Below, one piece after another: positions 61,441-64,000 of a stretch of 64,000 bases of DNA. The position numbers were made by a program, and so were the translations under genes. The notes under the pieces were generated by a model, which made no database searches, was not told the DNA's origin, and saw nothing but the letters and a program-made list of their open reading frames with translations. Origin of the DNA: Alloalcanivorax xenomutans (lineage in GTDB: Bacteria > Pseudomonadota > Gammaproteobacteria > Pseudomonadales > Alcanivoracaceae); contig NZ_OBMO01000001.1 in the NCBI RefSeq assembly GCF_900217905.1, positions 186,001-250,000 on the forward strand, written 5' to 3'. Each line of letters starts with the position of its first letter. Within the stretch, counting starts at the first letter, position 1.

Positions 61441-62982
61441 ATGAGCAGTCCCGACCCGCGCTGTCTTCCCGTCCTTGTGGGCGTGGGTGAAATCACCGAT
61501 CAGCCGCAACAACTGGAGCGGGGACTGGAACCGCTGGCGCTAATGGAGCATGCCCTGCGTCGGGCCGAACAGGACAGCGGCGCCACCCTGCTCGATCAAC
61601 TGGATTCCGTCGACATCGTTTATCAGTTGTCCTGGCCTTATCCGGACACCGAGGCGCAATTGTGCCAACGCCTGGGGCGGCAGCCGCAACGGGTGGAACT
61701 CGGCCCCATGGGCGGGGAATCGCCATTGCGCTATCTGCATCAGGCCGCCCTGGCCATCGCACGGGGTGAATACCGGGTGGCGGCGGTGGTCGGCGCCGAG
61801 TCCCGGCACACCACGGAGCGGGCGGAGAAACAGAATCTGGATCTGCCCTGGCCACCGCGTGATCCAGCGCCGAAAGTGCGGCGCGGCAAGGACATTCTGC
61901 ATCCGCTGTCACTCAAACACGGCATTCTGATGCCGCCAACGGTGTATCCGTTCTACGAAAACGCTCTGCCTCGCCGCTATGGTCAGACACCCCGCGCGGC
62001 CATGGAAGAGTCCGGCCGGCTATGGGCGCGAATGGCCCGCATCGCGGCGAACAATCCCTATACCTGGTCCGAGCGCACACCGAGCGCCGAGGAGATCATT
62101 ACCCCGACAGCGGAAAACCGGGCGGTGGCCTGGCCCTACACCAAATGGCAGGTGGCCAACCCGATGGTCAATCAGGGGGCCGCCCTGTTGCTGACCAGCG
62201 CCGCCGTGGCCAGGGAAATGGGAATTCCCGAGGAACGCTGGATCCACTTGTGGGGCGGAGCGGCGGCGGTGGAGCCGGAGGATTATTTGCAACGGGATCA
62301 GTTCCACCGCTCCCACGCCCAGGACACCGTGCTGGAAACCGTGCTGCGGTGGGCCGGCGGCGACGTCGGCGGCTTCCGCCATCTGGAGCTGTACAGCTGT
62401 TTTCCCTGCGTGCCCAAAATGGCCCGCCGCACTCTCGGCCTGGACGAGGATTTCGAGCCCAGCGTGACTGGCGGCCTGAGCTTCTTCGGCGCACCGATGA
62501 ACAACTACATGACCCATGCCGCCGCCGCCATGGTGCGCCGCCTGCGCGACAGCGCCCCGGGCGAGGGGCTGCTCTACGGCCAGGGGGAATACGTCACCAA
62601 ACACCATGCCGTGGTGCTTTCCAACCGGCCGCCACCGGCACCGCTGGCCGAGGACTACAGCGTGCAGGCGCAAGCCGATGCCCGCCGCGGACCGGTGCCG
62701 CCGCTGCTGGAACGCTATCAGGGCCCGGCCACGCTGGAGACGTTCACCGCGCTGTTCAACCGTGCCGGAGAGGTGGATTACGCCGTGGTGCTGGCTCTGA
62801 CGCCGGCCGGCGAACGCGTGATGGCACGGGTTCCCGGCACCGATCGCGCCACCCTGGACACCCTGCTCGACCCCGCGAACAGCCCCATCGGCCTGGCCGG
62901 CGAGGCCATGCCGGGAGAAGAGGATCTTCTGCACTTCCGCATCACCACACGGCGGACCGCCAGCACCAAAGAGGCTATCTAG
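61441..62982 (+). CDS. Thiolase-like protein (acetyl-CoA acetyltransferase family, SCP-x-like)
   Basis: 513 residues. Starts like acetyl-CoA acetyltransferases of the SCP2-thiolase branch (PVLVGVGEITDQP, LALMEHALRRAE). The usual active-site Cys region reads GAESRHTTERAEKQ, without the nucleophilic Cys in the normal place, while CFPCVPKMA later in the chain holds cysteines. A C-terminal OB-like extension (about 430-510) is present. It may be a thiolase homologue with altered chemistry in degradation of a CoA ester. First gene of a rightward operon with the hydratase and CoA-transferase. Confidence 0.85.
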   Translation: MSSPDPRCLPVLVGVGEITDQPQQLERGLEPLALMEHALRRAEQDSGATLLDQLDSVDIVYQLSWPYPDTEAQLCQRLGRQPQRVELGPMGGESPLRYLHQAALAIARGEYRVAAVVGAESRHTTERAEKQNLDLPWPPRDPAPKVRRGKDILHPLSLKHGILMPPTVYPFYENALPRRYGQTPRAAMEESGRLWARMARIAANNPYTWSERTPSAEEIITPTAENRAVAWPYTKWQVANPMVNQGAALLLTSAAVAREMGIPEERWIHLWGGAAAVEPEDYLQRDQFHRSHAQDTVLETVLRWAGGDVGGFRHLELYSCFPCVPKMARRTLGLDEDFEPSVTGGLSFFGAPMNNYMTHAAAAMVRRLRDSAPGEGLLYGQGEYVTKHHAVVLSNRPPPAPLAEDYSVQAQADARRGPVPPLLERYQGPATLETFTALFNRAGEVDYAVVLALTPAGERVMARVPGTDRATLDTLLDPANSPIGLAGEAMPGEEDLLHFRITTRRTASTKEAI

Positions 62983-63014
62983 CCCCCCAAAATACCTGGA
63001 TGAGAAACGCGCAC

Positions 63015-63803
63015 ATGACGGATAACACCAATAACGCCGTAACCCTGGAACGCCTGGGCGATCACATTGCCCTGGTCACCCTCAATCGTCCGCAAGCCCG
63101 CAACGCCGTCAACGGCGACGTGGCCCAGGGACTGGCAGCCGCGGTCAAAGCCACCGAAGCGGACAACGACATCCGCGCCGTGATCCTGCAGGGCAGCGGC
63201 GACAAGGTGTTCTGTGCCGGCGCCGATCTCAAGGAAATCTCCGCCGGCAACGCCCATCGGCTGGTTACCAAGGAGGGCGGTTTCGCCGGTTTTGTTCATG
63301 CACCGCGCCGCAAGGTCTGGATCGCCGCGCTCAATGGTCTGGCCCTGGCCGGCGGTCTGGAAATCGCTTTGACCTGCGACCTGCGCGTGGCGTCTTCCAA
63401 GGTGGCGTTCGGTTTACCAGAGGTGAAACGCGGGCTGGTGGCGCTGGCCGGCGGCCTCTATCGCCTGCCGCGCAATCTGCCCCGAGCCATCGCTCTGGAG
63501 CTGATCGCCACCGGCAACACCCTGGACGCCCGGCGCGCCTATGACTTCGGCCTGGTAAACCGGCTGGTGGAAGCGGATCAGGTTCTGGACACCGCCCGGG
63601 AACTGGCCGAAACCATCGCCGCCAATGCGCCGATCGCGGTGCAGGAAAGTCTGGTCATCGCCCGTCTTACCCACGATCTGGACGAGGCCGCGCTGATCGC
63701 CGCCGGCGACAAGGCCCGTGAGTATCTGGTGACCACCGAGGACTATCAGGAAGGGCCGCGCGCTTTCATCGAGAAACGGGAACCGGTCTGGACCGGCCGC
63801 TGA
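63015..63803 (+). CDS. Enoyl-CoA hydratase
   Basis: 262 residues from the ATG at 63015; another ATG lies five codons earlier. Crotonase core: [48 protein letters not shown] and the catalytic region [22 protein letters not shown] with Glu in LPEVKRG. It adds water to enoyl-CoA or acts on related acyl-CoA. It starts 32 nt after the thiolase-like gene and precedes the CoA-transferase by 25 nt. Confidence 0.92.
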   Translation: MTDNTNNAVTLERLGDHIALVTLNRPQARNAVNGDVAQGLAAAVKATEADNDIRAVILQGSGDKVFCAGADLKEISAGNAHRLVTKEGGFAGFVHAPRRKVWIAALNGLALAGGLEIALTCDLRVASSKVAFGLPEVKRGLVALAGGLYRLPRNLPRAIALELIATGNTLDARRAYDFGLVNRLVEADQVLDTARELAETIAANAPIAVQESLVIARLTHDLDEAALIAAGDKAREYLVTTEDYQEGPRAFIEKREPVWTGR

Positions 63804-63828
63804 CCGCTCATCCTTCGGGAGATTCATC

Positions 63829-64000
63829 ATGTCCCAGAGCATGCTCGAGGGCGTACGCATCATCGACATGACGACGATGATCTTCGGCCCTTATTGCACA
63901 CAGATGCTCGCCGATCTGGGCGCCGACGTGATCAAGGTGGAGGCGCCCGCGGGAGATCTCATGCGCATCGCCGGCAATCCGGCGAAAACACCGGGCATGG
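63829..64000 (+). CDS. CaiB/BaiF family CoA-transferase, 5' part
   Basis: 57 codons are visible before the right edge: [20 protein letters not shown], then [20 protein letters not shown] and GDLMR. This is the standard N-terminus of family III CoA-transferases; the catalytic Asp lies further on. CGGGAGA precedes the ATG. It completes an acyl-CoA module with the thiolase-like protein and hydratase. Confidence 0.9.
   Translation, partial: MSQSMLEGVRIIDMTTMIFGPYCTQMLADLGADVIKVEAPAGDLMRIAGNPAKTPGM

Overview
The window is 64 kb of GC-rich chromosome from a gammaproteobacterium. An AlkB alkane 1-monooxygenase beside an AraC-type regulator, a MexEF-OprN-like efflux set, a TRAP transporter with acyl-CoA genes, and scattered GTGGGAGCTTGCCTGCAAGC-type REP elements all fit a marine hydrocarbon degrader such as Alcanivorax or Alloalcanivorax. 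The genus is an inference; no rRNA gene is present. No tRNA, CRISPR array, IS transposase or prophage was recognised.

Region 1 (1-21.6 kb) is a nitrogen-scavenging island. A leftward operon of nine tightly packed genes (8437 down to beyond position 1) encodes a cyanuric-acid-type ring-opening hydrolase, a four-part BMP-family ABC transporter, a formamidase-like amidase, biuret hydrolase BiuH, a second isochorismatase-fold hydrolase and an AtzH/HpxZ-like protein cut by the window edge. A divergent LysR gene probably controls it. To the right, a sigma-54-type promoter and a 32-bp palindromic operator precede allophanate hydrolase, urea carboxylase and a GntR/FCD regulator, followed by the urea ABC transporter urtABCDE. 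Cyanurate, biuret and urea would all converge on allophanate and so on ammonia and CO2.

Region 2 (21.7-29.3 kb) is an accessory island of small genes, all on the minus strand: NIPSNAP, an AAC(6')-like acetyltransferase, VOC, several GNATs, GFA, a DUF1993-like gene, a lipoprotein, a methyltransferase and small membrane proteins. It looks AT-richer than its flanks. Six copies of a 70-85 bp imperfect palindrome, all in the same orientation, lie at the 3' ends of these genes, giving a cassette-like gene-hairpin array without recognisable integron attC cores. Two members carry apparent single-base frameshifts.

Region 3 (29.7-38.3 kb) is mostly housekeeping and alkane metabolism: pdxH, hemH, a ChaC-like cyclotransferase, AraC regulator plus alkB, MarR regulator plus siderophore-interacting flavoprotein, flavin reductase, bestrophin and a 35-aa small ORF with a strong Shine-Dalgarno. 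Region 4 (38.6-44.6 kb) is a leftward RND efflux operon (adaptor, pump, outer-membrane channel) behind a 17-bp palindromic operator. Region 5 (45.2-54.3 kb) holds AraC, old yellow enzyme, NAD-type isocitrate dehydrogenase, stress-type small proteins, OsmC, enoyl-CoA hydratase, and two LysR genes with an aldo/keto reductase.

Region 6 (54.3-64 kb) is a carboxylate/ketone-body module. A sigma-54 activator is encoded next to a leftward operon with its own sigma-54-type promoter, encoding a TRAP transporter and acetoacetyl-CoA synthetase. Divergently, a thiolase-like protein, an enoyl-CoA hydratase and the start of a CaiB/BaiF CoA-transferase run off the right edge.
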